Positions 1 through 8,504 of a stretch of 64,000 bases of DNA are shown here, in pieces. The notes below the pieces were generated by a model, which did not search any database, was not told the DNA's origin, and saw nothing but the letters and a program-made list of their open reading frames with translations. The stretch covers positions 1-64,000 of the forward strand of contig JAKSPE010000009.1 of assembly GCA_024405015.1 (NCBI GenBank), given 5' to 3'. The stretch is from Sphaerochaetaceae bacterium. Its GTDB lineage: Bacteria; Spirochaetota; Spirochaetia; Sphaerochaetales; Sphaerochaetaceae. The translations under genes and the position numbers were made by a program. The stretch's first letter is position 1. Every line of letters begins with the position of its first letter.

Positions 1-47
1 AATCGCGGCCTGTATTTAGTTGAAAATGTCTATTGACATCTGTGGAC

Positions 48-77
48 AAATAAAAGAGGCTCTCGATTGAGAGCCTC
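48..77 (-). terminator. Rho-independent terminator of the ABC importer operon
   Basis: Nine-base perfect inverted repeat (56-64 with 69-77, 4-base loop) followed on the minus strand by a T-rich run (48-55). It lies 16 bases past the stop of the last gene of the leftward operon. Bases 1-47 show nothing I can name. Confidence 0.85.
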
Positions 78-93
78 CATTGACATATCAGAA

Positions 94-597
94 TCAGATC
101 TGGTCAAGAGCAACACCAGCTTCGATAGCTGCGTTGATGTAACCGATAACCTCTGCATCGTCATCGTACTCGATCTTTGCCTGGTCTGGGTCAACAGCGT
201 CCTTGATGGAAATCTCGTTAGGAAGGAATCCATCGCTGTTTGGCTTGAGAAGCTCCATGCCAGGGACAACGAGGTTTGTGCCATCCTCGAAGACCATCTC
301 GAGCTCGTAGGACTCTGCGAGTGGGCGAACGACGAAACCATAGAGGTAGACACCGCCCTTACCGGACTGCCACTTTCCATCTGGAATCAGAGCAACCTGA
401 GCAGCGATGATGTTAGCACCCTTGTCAGCAGCACCAGTCTCATAGATGTACATCTCTGTAACAACCTTACCAGTCTTGTTCTTGAGCTCAAGACCAAGGC
501 AGACCTGCTCAGGAGCCTTTGCGCTCTGGCAACTTGTGAGAACTGCACATGCAGCAACGATAAGAGCCATAAGAATGACCAATACTCTCTTCTTCAT
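94..597 (-). CDS. Small lipoprotein at the end of the ABC importer operon
   Basis: A 167-residue protein with a Lys-Lys-Arg N-terminus, a hydrophobic core and a lipobox (Leu-Thr-Ser-Cys) near residue 23, so it should be a lipid-anchored envelope protein. The start at 597 is chosen because an AAGGAG ribosome site lies just upstream and the signal peptide begins there. The mature part is soluble, acidic at the C-terminus and predicted to be beta-rich. I do not recognise a family. It is the last gene of the leftward operon that begins with the HAD gene at 6238, so it probably serves the same transport or sensing role. Its place directly before the terminator supports co-transcription with the importer. 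Confidence 0.75.
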   Translation of the reverse strand: MKKRVLVILMALIVAACAVLTSCQSAKAPEQVCLGLELKNKTGKVVTEMYIYETGAADKGANIIAAQVALIPDGKWQSGKGGVYLYGFVVRPLAESYELEMVFEDGTNLVVPGMELLKPNSDGFLPNEISIKDAVDPDQAKIEYDDDAEVIGYINAAIEAGVALDQI

Positions 598-622
598 TTT
601 TTTCTCCTTTTTTTCAGTATCC

Positions 623-1153
623 TCAACCTGCGCTATGCAGGGAACTGACCTTTTTCTTTTCGAGGGCAGCAACCCTCTTTCTGTAGATGATCTGTGCCCC
701 TATTGTACCACTGATTGCGGAAACCAGCATAGGAATTCCTACAATCATCAGAAAAAGTGAATACTCTGTTGCCCAATCGGACTTATCTGCTGTGAAGGTC
801 ATTCCGAAGAATGCCAAAATCACAATCAGATCCATCCAGGAATAGGCAGCCGCAACCATGTTCATCTTCTTCTTGCAAAGATAGGAAAGGGCCACACAAG
901 GGATGCTTACAAGGATTCCAGGAACCAGGTACTCAAAGATGTTCCTGATCACAACACTGGAGTTTGCAAGCATCCTTTCGATGACGTCTACAAGAAATAC
1001 GTAGGAAATCATGTAGACGGCGATGAACAGAAGTGCAAGGCTGAAGGAGTAGACCAAAAGCGTACTCTTTGGTCTACCTTCCTCCGTCAGAAAGACAACT
1101 CTACAGATCTCATCGACCTTTCTGGAAAATGCACTCTTCTCCTTTTTTGCCAT
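623..1153 (-). CDS. Four-helix membrane protein of the ABC importer operon
   Basis: A protein of about 176 residues with a charged cytoplasmic N-terminus (about 30 residues, rich in Lys and Arg) and four hydrophobic segments near residues 35-57, 72-92, 104-120 and 134-157, ending in a basic tail. No family is recognised. It sits between the solute-binding protein and the lipoprotein, seven to ten bases after the former, so it is translated from the same message. It might assist the transporter or transduce a signal, but this is only a guess from position. A GTG at 1156 is an alternative start; the ATG at 1153 is better spaced from a weak AAGG. Confidence 0.7.
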   Translation of the reverse strand: MAKKEKSAFSRKVDEICRVVFLTEEGRPKSTLLVYSFSLALLFIAVYMISYVFLVDVIERMLANSSVVIRNIFEYLVPGILVSIPCVALSYLCKKKMNMVAAAYSWMDLIVILAFFGMTFTADKSDWATEYSLFLMIVGIPMLVSAISGTIGAQIIYRKRVAALEKKKVSSLHSAG

Positions 1154-1163
1154 CACTCAGACC

Positions 1164-2423
1164 TTACTTCTTTGCGAGGCTTCTCCAGTATGTCCAGTAA
1201 GCCTTGACATCTGGATAGATGTTATAGATTCCATCGAAGTCTGGAGCTGTGAGGTTAACAGTCTCCATGTCGCAGTATGTCTTTGTGTAGACAACGTCGT
1301 CACGAACTGACCATGTTCCTCTCTTGTCGAATGCTGTGTAACATCCGCTCTGACCATCTTCACCACCCATGCAGAACATGATGTAAAGACGAGCACCAGC
1401 TGGGTTGTCACTACCCTCTACGAGGTAGGAGTAGCTACATGCCTGGAATGCTGTGTAAGGCTGAAGACCTGTGACCCAAGCGATGTTCATGCCCATGTCA
1501 GCGTTGTCAAGCTTACTTGCGGATGTGAGGCCGAGAGTTGGTCCATTGATGGACTGGTCAACAGCATCAACGACACCATCACCATCATCAAGCTCTGTCA
1601 TGCGCATCTGGGAGAAGCGGTAGAACAGCTCAACACCAGCGTTGTTCTCTGGCAGTTCCATGATACCAGCAGCATTCTTGAGCTTACCGGTATAGGTGAT
1701 CTCAACATCCTTGCCATACTGTGCCTTGTACTGGGCAGCAAGCTTTTCACCATCCAGGATCATCTGAGCCCAAAGTGATGCATAGGAAGGACCGGTGATG
1801 TCCTTTGTATAGATGGTCCAGAACTGGTGGTTCACACCATTCTTGTCATAGTAGGAACCAGTCTCAACATCATAACCTTCTACAATATCCCACCAGCTCT
1901 TGATTGGAGCGCCGTTTGGATACATCTTTGTGTTGTAGTACCATGGGTTGTATGTGGCATACAGTGGAAGACCGAACTCAAGAAGGGTTGGATCGATGTG
2001 ATCGGTGACAGCCTTTGGATAGTACAGGGAAAGATAATCATAGAGAACCAACTCATGATAGATCTCACCGCTGTTGTCCTTGACCTGCATGACATCAGCG
2101 TTCACGTTTCCTGTATCACACTCCATCTCAATCTTGGATGCAACAGTGTTGTTGTCACATGAAATGTACTCGATAGCGATTTCAGGATAGACCTTCTGGA
2201 ACTTCTTGATTGCGGTGGATGCATCAGTTGTTGTTGCATAGACCTCAATCTTTCCGCCTTCTTTCTTTGCAAGCTCATAGAGCTCTGCCATGGAAAGAGA
2301 ATCATAGTCAATGGAAGAATCGACCTTTCCACCCTTCTTCTCATCGTCTCCATTTGCGAATACGGCGCAAGAGAAGACAAGCATCATGACCAATGCTGCG
2401 ATAAGAACCTTACTAAGTTTCAT
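1164..2423 (-). CDS. Periplasmic solute-binding protein, FbpA/AfuA class
   Basis: A 419-residue protein with a Sec signal peptide (Lys at residue 4, hydrophobic core, cleavage probably after Val-Phe-Ala near residue 23). The mature sequence has the layout of the extracellular solute-binding proteins that work with fused FbpB-like permeases. These include ferric-iron, 2-aminoethylphosphonate and hexose-phosphate (AfuA) binders. The paired tyrosines expected of iron binders are not obvious near the C-terminus, so iron is not assured. It follows the ATPase and permease genes and precedes two small envelope genes. Regulation by a LacI-type repressor and neighbours acting on phosphates make an organic phosphate or sugar-like ligand more likely than iron, which is inference. 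Confidence 0.85.
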   Translation of the reverse strand: MKLSKVLIAALVMMLVFSCAVFANGDDEKKGGKVDSSIDYDSLSMAELYELAKKEGGKIEVYATTTDASTAIKKFQKVYPEIAIEYISCDNNTVASKIEMECDTGNVNADVMQVKDNSGEIYHELVLYDYLSLYYPKAVTDHIDPTLLEFGLPLYATYNPWYYNTKMYPNGAPIKSWWDIVEGYDVETGSYYDKNGVNHQFWTIYTKDITGPSYASLWAQMILDGEKLAAQYKAQYGKDVEITYTGKLKNAAGIMELPENNAGVELFYRFSQMRMTELDDGDGVVDAVDQSINGPTLGLTSASKLDNADMGMNIAWVTGLQPYTAFQACSYSYLVEGSDNPAGARLYIMFCMGGEDGQSGCYTAFDKRGTWSVRDDVVYTKTYCDMETVNLTAPDFDGIYNIYPDVKAYWTYWRSLAKK

Positions 2424-2450
2424 ACTTTTCTCCTTTGTAACGTTTCAGAA

Positions 2451-3608
2451 TCAGACGTCTGATCCAGCCTTATGCTTAACTTTAGCATACTTGATCAGTC
2501 TACCGGTAGTTTTATTATAAACATTCATTCTGGATGGATGCATGACTACCCAGACTTTCTGGTTCATGTCATAGTCGACAAGACCGATCTGCTTTGCAAG
2601 GAACTCAATTCCGTTGACGGTGAGAGTGACCAAAGACTCAGAACCTGCTGGCTGTGAAGCATAGACTTCAGCAGTGATGGTGTTCTTGTGCTGAGGATCC
2701 TCAGTATAGATGTCAACAAGCTCTGGTCTGAGACCAATGACGACATCGAACTCCTGATTCAGTGGAGCTTCCTCATCCAGCTTCATCTTTTCCTTGCCGA
2801 ACTCGTAGTCACCGATTGGGCTCTTGATCTTGAGTGTCTCACCATCGAAAGTTGCCTTACCATCAATGAAGTTGATTCTTGGGTTTCCGATGAAGTCTGC
2901 AGCCTCAAGGTCGATTGGGTTTGTATAGATCTCCAGTGGAGTTGCAACCTGAGAGATCTCACCCTTCTTGAACAGAGCGATCTTTGTGGACATTGTCAGA
3001 GCCTCGACCTGGTCGTGTGTGACGTAGACGATGGTTGTTCCTGTCTCCTTGTGGAGTCTCTTGAGCTCAGCTCTCATGTCAATTCTAAGTCTGGCATCGA
3101 GGTTGGAAAGAGGCTCATCGAGAAGCAGAAGCTTTGGGCTTGATGCAATTGCTCTTGCAATAGCGACACGCTGCTGCTGACCACCGGAGAGCTCACTTGG
3201 ATAGCGATCGCGGTACTCTGCGATTCTCATGGTCTCAAGGGACTTCATGACAGTTGTCTCAATCTCTTCCTTCTTCATCTTCTTGATCTTGAGTCCGAAA
3301 GCGACGTTCTCGAAAACGGTCATATGTGGCCACAGTGCGTAGCTCTGGAAAACCAGGTTCAAACCACGCTTGGATGGCTCTTCAAAGAATGCCTTGTCTG
3401 CATCAATGATGGTTCTGTCATCCATGGTGAGAACACCACCCTGTGGCTTCTCAAGTCCAGAGATGACTCTGAGTGTTGTTGTCTTTCCACAGCCGGATGG
3501 GCCGAGAAGTGTCATGAATGAGCCATCTTCGATCTCAAGGTTGATATCCTTGAGAACATGGCTATCTCCGTAGAATTTATCAATATGGCTTAAAACGATT
3601 CTGCTCAT
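2451..3608 (-). CDS. ABC importer ATP-binding protein, PotA/FbpC class
   Basis: A 385-residue ATPase. The Walker A motif GPSGCGKTT is at residues 36-44, followed by a Q-loop, the signature LSGGQQQRVAIARA, and Walker B with LLLLDEPLSNLDA. The C-terminal 130 residues form a TOBE/OB-fold regulatory region typical of the spermidine/iron/sugar importer class. It should energise the fused permease encoded 13 bases upstream and work with the binding protein encoded downstream. It is in the leftward operon driven from the operator-controlled promoter near 6340. Full length for the family. Confidence 0.93.
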   Translation of the reverse strand: MSRIVLSHIDKFYGDSHVLKDINLEIEDGSFMTLLGPSGCGKTTTLRVISGLEKPQGGVLTMDDRTIIDADKAFFEEPSKRGLNLVFQSYALWPHMTVFENVAFGLKIKKMKKEEIETTVMKSLETMRIAEYRDRYPSELSGGQQQRVAIARAIASSPKLLLLDEPLSNLDARLRIDMRAELKRLHKETGTTIVYVTHDQVEALTMSTKIALFKKGEISQVATPLEIYTNPIDLEAADFIGNPRINFIDGKATFDGETLKIKSPIGDYEFGKEKMKLDEEAPLNQEFDVVIGLRPELVDIYTEDPQHKNTITAEVYASQPAGSESLVTLTVNGIEFLAKQIGLVDYDMNQKVWVVMHPSRMNVYNKTTGRLIKYAKVKHKAGSDV

Positions 3609-3621
3609 GGTTTACCTCCGA

Positions 3622-5463
3622 TCACATGCTCTTACTAACATCTCCACCGAGCTTACCGGCGAGCTTGTTACAGACAAGGATGAATACGATGATTACGATA
3701 CAGATTGCATCGGCAACCTGTGGCATTGCCTCCTTTGAATAGTCGAAAGAGAGGAACGACAGTGTGTAGTTTGCTGGTGTCATCAGAAGAGCGATCAGGT
3801 CGAGCTCTTTGGCGATACTGATGAAGGAAAGCAGGAATCCTGATACGAATCCGCCCTTTGCCAAAGGAATGACAATCTTGGCGATTCTCTTCCAGAAGCT
3901 AGCACCTGCGAGGTCTGCAGCCTCTTCAAGCTCTGTGCTGATCTGCATCATGTTGGAAGAACCTGAACGGCTTGCGAACGGGAAGTGCTTGACGATGGAT
4001 ACCAGCAGAATCAGCGCGAATGTTCCATACAGAGATGGAATCAATCCACCAAGTCTTGGCTTGCTGAACATGGAGAAGTAGACAGCAGCGAAAGCGACAC
4101 CTGGCATAAGGTATGGGATGAAGATCATCTGCTCTGTTGCTTTTCCGTACCACTTACCTCTTCCACGTGTTGTGACGTAGCCGAAGAACTGACCGAAGAT
4201 TGCTGTGATCAGGGATCCGAGGATAGAAAGCTTGATGGTGTTCCATGCAGCTCTTGCGAACTCAGAGTTGGCGAAAAGACCATTCTGTGCGAATGCTGGG
4301 TTCGGTGCGTTCTCGATTCTTCCGAACCATGCATAGAAGGACAGGTTGCTCAGACCATAGCCCTTACCTGGAACAATCTGGAAGCTTTCCATGATCAGGA
4401 CGAACAGTGGCATGAACATGGAGAAGAACAGGAAGACAATGAGGAAGATCATCATAGGAACCTTTGCCTTTCCGAGAGGAATGAGGTTGCTTCTGGTTCC
4501 CTTTCCACCGATTGTTGCATAGGACTTTCTGGTACCGATGAGCTTCTGGTTGGCGAAGATGGATCCGCTGGCCAGGATGATCATCAGAATACTCATGGCA
4601 TAACCGACGCCCTTAGGTGTGTCGTTGATGAACTCCTTCATTCTTGTTGCGAGAACGTAGTAGTTGATTCTGTTTCCAAGGTTAGCGGCAACACCATAGG
4701 TACCGATGGACTTGGAGATTGTCATGATGGTTGCAGAAAGGAATGCAGGAAGAACCAGAGGAAGAGTGATGCTCTTGAGAATCTGGAACTTTGTTGCACC
4801 CTGGATCTCACCCATCTCCTCAAGCTCGGAGTTGATGGATCTGAGAGATCCGCTGACCATGATGTATGCGAATGCATAGTAGTGCATGCACATGACGATG
4901 ATGATGGCAAAAGGACCATAGGCCAGCCAGTCAGGGACCGGGATTCCATGACCTGTGAGAAGACCATAGCTTCCACTGAGCTGGTTTCGGAAGACCGACA
5001 GCCAGGAAAGAGCCTTACACCAGGATGGAATCATGTATGGGATGAGGATCATTGCACTGAGAACTCCCTTACCAGGGATATCAGTTCTGACCATCAACCA
5101 TGCGATGAGAGATCCAAGTGGAACAGAGATCACGGTTGTGAAGAAACCGATGATCAAAGAGTGAAGAAGCGGCTCCCAGAAAATGGTTTCTGTAAGAGGG
5201 CTAGCCAACAGATACTTCCAGTAGTACAGCGTGTAGTCACCGATCTTTGCACCAGGAATACTTCTGAGCTCGGCTTTGGCGACAACAAAGGTGTTCTGCA
5301 CCATTGAAAGAAGTGGAATGATGATGAGAGCGAAAAGAATGATCAATGTGAAGAAAACGATAACATTGAACGGGTTTCCGACAAGATTCAGAAACTGGTT
5401 CTTTACCCTTTCCCAAGAGAACTTTCTGTTCTTTCTCAGCTCTTTAACTGAAGAAACTGACAT
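3622..5463 (-). CDS. Fused ABC permease, FbpB/AfuB/ThiP-like
   Basis: A 613-residue inner-membrane protein with two homologous permease halves, each with about six helices and an EAA-type loop (near residue 215, with ELEEMGEIQGATKF, and near residue 510, with ELEEAADLAGASFW). The two EAA loops contact the ATPase dimer. This single-chain architecture is typical of iron, thiamine, phosphonate and hexose-phosphate importers. The gene starts with ATG after a GGGGAGG ribosome site, 25 bases downstream of the HAD gene, and is followed by the ATPase 13 bases later. It defines the membrane channel of the importer. Confidence 0.92.
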   Translation of the reverse strand: MSVSSVKELRKNRKFSWERVKNQFLNLVGNPFNVIVFFTLIILFALIIIPLLSMVQNTFVVAKAELRSIPGAKIGDYTLYYWKYLLASPLTETIFWEPLLHSLIIGFFTTVISVPLGSLIAWLMVRTDIPGKGVLSAMILIPYMIPSWCKALSWLSVFRNQLSGSYGLLTGHGIPVPDWLAYGPFAIIIVMCMHYYAFAYIMVSGSLRSINSELEEMGEIQGATKFQILKSITLPLVLPAFLSATIMTISKSIGTYGVAANLGNRINYYVLATRMKEFINDTPKGVGYAMSILMIILASGSIFANQKLIGTRKSYATIGGKGTRSNLIPLGKAKVPMMIFLIVFLFFSMFMPLFVLIMESFQIVPGKGYGLSNLSFYAWFGRIENAPNPAFAQNGLFANSEFARAAWNTIKLSILGSLITAIFGQFFGYVTTRGRGKWYGKATEQMIFIPYLMPGVAFAAVYFSMFSKPRLGGLIPSLYGTFALILLVSIVKHFPFASRSGSSNMMQISTELEEAADLAGASFWKRIAKIVIPLAKGGFVSGFLLSFISIAKELDLIALLMTPANYTLSFLSFDYSKEAMPQVADAICIVIIVFILVCNKLAGKLGGDVSKSM

Positions 5464-5488
5464 TTCTCCTCCCCTATTGTTTGTTTGT

Positions 5489-6238
5489 TTATTTGCCTAA
5501 TTCTTTCTTGAGGATCTCATAGACCTCATAGATATCTGTGATCTCATAGTCCGGAGCGACATCGAACTTGCCGATGTCCTTGAGAGGTGAAAGGAAGGAA
5601 TTGATCTTGAAGACCTTTCCGTAACCGACCTTTCTTGGACCGACAACGTCTCGAGAGAGTGTATCTCCGACGAAAGCACACTCCTCTGGCTCGAAACCGG
5701 ACTGGGCGATTGCAACCTTGAAGATATTTGGATGTGGCTTTCGGTAGCCGATGAGGCTTGAAAGTGTGACATCATCGAAATACTGTCTGATACCGTACTC
5801 CTTGAGAATGTCGAAAACCTCGAAAAGGCTTCCTGTGTTGCTGACGGCAGCAACATAAAGTCCAAGTTCCTTGAGACCCTCGAGCATCTCCTTGACATGT
5901 GGTCGAAGCTTTCTGTCGAAGTTTGTGACCTCCCACATGGCAGCGATCTCTTCACTGCAGTCGATGAGCTTCTGTCGGTCAACTTCGATGCCCTTGAATG
6001 CATAGTCAGGCCAGATCTCTTCCGGCTTGAGCTCCATCATGGTCTTTTCAGACTGTTTCTTGTAGGCTAGAAGCTGCGGTCCGACAATGGCCCAGAGCTC
6101 TTCAGCACCATATGGTGTTGTGATGTCATGAGATTTGAGAATCTTATCCAATGCGAGAGCTGTAGCCTTCTCGTTTCTTTCACAGGTGTAGAGATCCTCT
6201 ATTGTTCCGCCCATGTCAAACATTACTGCTTTAATCAT
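5489..6238 (-). CDS. HAD-superfamily phosphatase, first of five in the locus
   Basis: A 249-residue HAD hydrolase. The nucleophile Asp8 lies in FDMGGT, so the usual second Asp (D+2) is Gly. Motif II is VSN, motif III is the Lys in YRKPHP, and motif IV is VGDTLSRDV. A helical cap domain lies between motif I and motif II. It likely hydrolyses a small phosphate ester in the cytoplasm. It is the first gene of the operon that encodes the ABC importer, which suggests that it acts on the imported compound or a derivative. A promoter and a LacI-type operator lie directly upstream. Four paralogues lie on the other strand at 8505-11563. Confidence 0.9.
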   Translation of the reverse strand: MIKAVMFDMGGTIEDLYTCERNEKATALALDKILKSHDITTPYGAEELWAIVGPQLLAYKKQSEKTMMELKPEEIWPDYAFKGIEVDRQKLIDCSEEIAAMWEVTNFDRKLRPHVKEMLEGLKELGLYVAAVSNTGSLFEVFDILKEYGIRQYFDDVTLSSLIGYRKPHPNIFKVAIAQSGFEPEECAFVGDTLSRDVVGPRKVGYGKVFKINSFLSPLKDIGKFDVAPDYEITDIYEVYEILKKELGK

Positions 6239-6269
6239 AGGTTACTCCTTTGTGTGTGTTTTGGACAAA

Positions 6270-6300
6270 TTACCAAAGAAACAGAGCGTTTTTTTGGTAA
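6270..6300. other. Inverted repeat in the leader of the HAD-importer operon
   Basis: TTACCAAA (6270-6277) and TTTGGTAA (6293-6300) form an 8-base perfect inverted repeat with a 15-base loop. It lies in the untranslated leader between the operator and the start at 6238. It could be an RNA hairpin or a second protein site. No U-tract follows it. Confidence 0.4.
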
Positions 6301-6309
6301 ATCTGTAGC

Positions 6310-6321
6310 GCAAACGTTTTC
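6310..6321. promoter_or_regulatory. LacI-family operator of the HAD-importer operon
   Basis: GCAAACGTTTTC, centred on a perfect AAACGTTT palindrome, is a classic LacI-family site. It begins 9 bases downstream of the proposed -10, placing it over the transcript start, where binding would repress. It matches the sites at 8301, 8470, 57624 and 57712. Confidence 0.75.
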
Positions 6322-6329
6322 AGTATTAC

Positions 6330-6358
6330 GTATTAACCTTAAACGTTGCTTCTGTTAA
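6330..6358 (-). promoter_or_regulatory. Promoter of the HAD-importer operon
   Basis: Reading on the minus strand, TTAACA (6353-6358) and TAATAC (6330-6335) are separated by 17 bases and followed by the operator at 6310-6321. The promoter lies between the PfkB stop and the HAD start, so the importer operon can be expressed separately from lacI-pfkB. Confidence 0.6.
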
Positions 6359-6361
6359 CTG

Positions 6362-7237
6362 TCAATAAAAAGTTTTTATGTAGTCTAGGACATCTTTGCG
6401 GGTACCCTTGAATGGACCCGGAGTCTCCATCTTCAGTGAAACAAGAGCTGCGGAGAAGGTCAGTGCCTCCTGAATGGAGCAGCTCTGGCGCTCTGTGATG
6501 TAGCCAGCAAAGGTTGTGTCACCTCTTCCGGTTCGGCCTGTGAGGCTTCTCGGCTTCAGAGGAGCACGATAGATCTGCTTTCCGTCGTAGGCGATGACCT
6601 CTGTGTTGTGGGTGATCACGATCTCCTTGGCACCCCAGCTGTACATGAGTTTGGCAGCCTCTTCCCTGTCTGTCAGGCCTGTGAGAACCTCGGCCTCTGC
6701 AGCATCGGTCTTCAGATAGCGGATGTACTTCAGATACTCAGTCTTCTCTGGCCAGTCATGCAGTTTGAGTGTCTGGTCAGGCTCGACATGGCGGAGCATG
6801 CACTGGATGTCCATAGCCACATCGCCACGCTTAGCCAGCTCAACGATGAGGTCGGTGCTGATATCACCAGCACAAAGGCCTGCCAGATGATAGACATTGG
6901 TCTCGACATCCGGAATGTCTGCTGGTGTGTACGGATCGATGACAGCAAGGCATCGGGAGCGTCTTCGCTCACGGTCTGCTGTAAAGTAGACGTTCTCCAT
7001 GAGAGTGCTTTTCTCACTGTCTCTTGCAAAAACGGTGATTCCGCTTCCCTTGAATGCATCCTCTGCATCTGTGGATGCAGGGTTTCCCTTTGGTACAACA
7101 GCGACTTTCTTGCCGATTGAATTCGCGGCGTGACCGGAATACAGAACCGCACCACCATAGCAATGCTCTGTTCTACCGTCGAAATCGGTATTGGTATCCA
7201 GACAGACCTGTCCGATGATCATAGTATCAAATCGCAT
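6362..7237 (-). CDS. PfkB-family carbohydrate kinase
   Basis: A 291-residue ribokinase/PfkB-fold kinase. The N-terminal strand GQVCLDTN, a GG-containing substrate region (GGAVLYSGHAA) and the C-terminal anion hole with catalytic Asp in TGRGDTTFAGY (near residue 237) are present. The family phosphorylates a hydroxyl of a sugar, sugar acid or nucleoside with ATP. The gene is 32 bases downstream of the LacI gene and therefore probably co-transcribed with it. Kinase, phosphatases and importer in one regulon suggest that a substrate is phosphorylated and trimmed in steps. The exact substrate cannot be read from the sequence. Confidence 0.88.
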   Translation of the reverse strand: MRFDTMIIGQVCLDTNTDFDGRTEHCYGGAVLYSGHAANSIGKKVAVVPKGNPASTDAEDAFKGSGITVFARDSEKSTLMENVYFTADRERRRSRCLAVIDPYTPADIPDVETNVYHLAGLCAGDISTDLIVELAKRGDVAMDIQCMLRHVEPDQTLKLHDWPEKTEYLKYIRYLKTDAAEAEVLTGLTDREEAAKLMYSWGAKEIVITHNTEVIAYDGKQIYRAPLKPRSLTGRTGRGDTTFAGYITERQSCSIQEALTFSAALVSLKMETPGPFKGTRKDVLDYIKTFY

Positions 7238-7269
7238 AGTCCCCTCCTTTTTCTATTGTTTGTTGCTTA

Positions 7270-8283
7270 TCAGACTTCCCGGCACGATGTCCTTTCCACA
7301 AGGACAGGACTGAGAATCTGGTTTTTCATATCTTCTTCCGATCCCTGGATCATATCAAGGATCATCTTCACGGCCGCTTCGGCCATATCCTTCTTTCGCT
7401 GGGCCACTGTGGTAAGACCGATTCGAGGAAGGCTTGAGAATGTGATGTTATCAAATCCCAGGATGGAGATATCCTCAGGGATTCGGATGCCCTTCTCGTC
7501 TGCAGCCTGCATGACACCGATGGCGAGAGCATCGGATGCACAGAAGATGGCCGTGTTGTCGGAAGGGTTCTCAAAATACTTTTTTGCAAGCTGGTATCCT
7601 ACCTGGCTGGAACTCTTTCCGCCCTCTTCGTTATCCTGGAACTGGAGTCTGACACCAAGAGAGGCACTTGCCTCAATGGCTCCTTCTGAACGGAGCTTAT
7701 GGGTAACGCTTCCAGGTCGGCGGCCAAGATACAGGACCTTCTCATGGCCCTTTGCCTTCAGATACTCGATACCGATTTTTCCGCCGACGACATTGTCAAT
7801 GGACACATAGTGGTCGTTGGTATCCTGAAGACTCTCACTGACATAGACGGTTGGGATATCGCTGGAGTACTGGGAAAGGCTTGCCGAAGTGTCATGGCCG
7901 ACTGGAATGATGATGATTCCATCCACCCTTCTGCCCAGAAGAAGTGAGAACTGTCGCTTCTCAAGCTCCACATCATAGGAGGAGTTACAGACCATAAGGT
8001 TGTAACCATGCTCTCTTGCTGTGATTTCAATCTCCTCAATGAGTTCACTCATGAACGGATTGTTGATGCTGGCAGTGACAAGACCAAGGATATTGGTTCT
8101 TCGTTTGACCATGGATCTGGCAACGGAGTCTGGAATGTATTTCATCTCATCACAGATCTTGAGAATCCGATCCCTTGTAGCCTCTCCGATTTCGGAGCTG
8201 CCAGACAGGGCTCTTGAGACGGTTGCATAAGAGACATTGGCGACCTTTGCGATATCTTTGATTGTTACCTTTTCCACGAACAC
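7270..8283 (-). CDS. LacI-family transcriptional regulator
   Basis: A 337-residue repressor. The helix-turn-helix and hinge are at residues 5-60 (TIKDIAKVANVSYATVSRAL, then a hinge with SVARSMV), followed by a periplasmic-binding-protein-like sensor domain starting at LGLVTASI. It should bind the AAACGTTT sites in its own promoter and next to the flanking operons, and release them when a small sugar-like ligand is bound. The start is GTG at 8283, with GTG at 8277 as an alternative; both follow a weak GGGA. It heads the lacI-pfkB transcript and lies between two divergent sets of target genes. Confidence 0.92.
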   Translation of the reverse strand: MFVEKVTIKDIAKVANVSYATVSRALSGSSEIGEATRDRILKICDEMKYIPDSVARSMVKRRTNILGLVTASINNPFMSELIEEIEITAREHGYNLMVCNSSYDVELEKRQFSLLLGRRVDGIIIIPVGHDTSASLSQYSSDIPTVYVSESLQDTNDHYVSIDNVVGGKIGIEYLKAKGHEKVLYLGRRPGSVTHKLRSEGAIEASASLGVRLQFQDNEEGGKSSSQVGYQLAKKYFENPSDNTAIFCASDALAIGVMQAADEKGIRIPEDISILGFDNITFSSLPRIGLTTVAQRKKDMAEAAVKMILDMIQGSEEDMKNQILSPVLVERTSCREV

Positions 8284-8300
8284 TTCCCTATTTTAAAATT

Positions 8301-8312
8301 GAAAACGTTTAC
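8301..8312. promoter_or_regulatory. LacI-family operator at the regulator's own promoter
   Basis: GAAAACGTTTAC with a perfect AAACGTTT core (8303-8310), 6 bases downstream of the -10 of the lacI promoter. This suggests autorepression. Confidence 0.72.
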
Positions 8313-8317
8313 AAAGC

Positions 8318-8347
8318 ATTTTAAGGGTCGTATCGGCCAGTTGTCAA
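8318..8347 (-). promoter_or_regulatory. Promoter of lacI-pfkB
   Basis: On the minus strand TTGACA (8342-8347) and TAAAAT (8318-8323) are spaced by 18 bases. The operator at 8301-8312 follows directly. Confidence 0.65.
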
Positions 8348-8430
8348 CAAAGATAATAAAATAATAAATAATAGAAGAATTAGGCAGGCGACTGCAAAAT
8401 AAAGATGCCCGATTGTTTTCCGATATTTCG

Positions 8431-8459
8431 TTGACAAAGCATGTACCCTCGTTTACAAT
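8431..8459 (+). promoter_or_regulatory. Promoter of the HAD-PGM operon
   Basis: A near-consensus promoter: TTGACA (8431-8436), 17 bases, TACAAT (8454-8459). It is followed by the operator at 8470-8481, a TTAGGAG ribosome site and the start at 8505. Confidence 0.8.
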
Positions 8460-8469
8460 CCAAATGTAC

Positions 8470-8481
8470 GCAAACGTTTTC
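8470..8481. promoter_or_regulatory. LacI-family operator of the HAD-PGM operon
   Basis: GCAAACGTTTTC, identical to the 12-base site at 6310, overlapping the expected transcript start of the rightward operon. Confidence 0.78.
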
Positions 8482-8504
8482 GAAAACAATTTAGGAGCAA
8501 TTGC

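Noticed and set aside
1164..2423. Calling the binding protein a ferric-iron protein
   Set aside because: The class includes iron binders, but the tyrosine pair is not evident and the regulon (LacI, kinase, phosphatases) does not suggest iron.
3985..5307. 440-codon plus-strand frame opposite the ABC permease
   Set aside because: The composition is Asp/Glu/Cys/His-rich, as expected from the reverse complement of a membrane-protein gene. No supporting signal.
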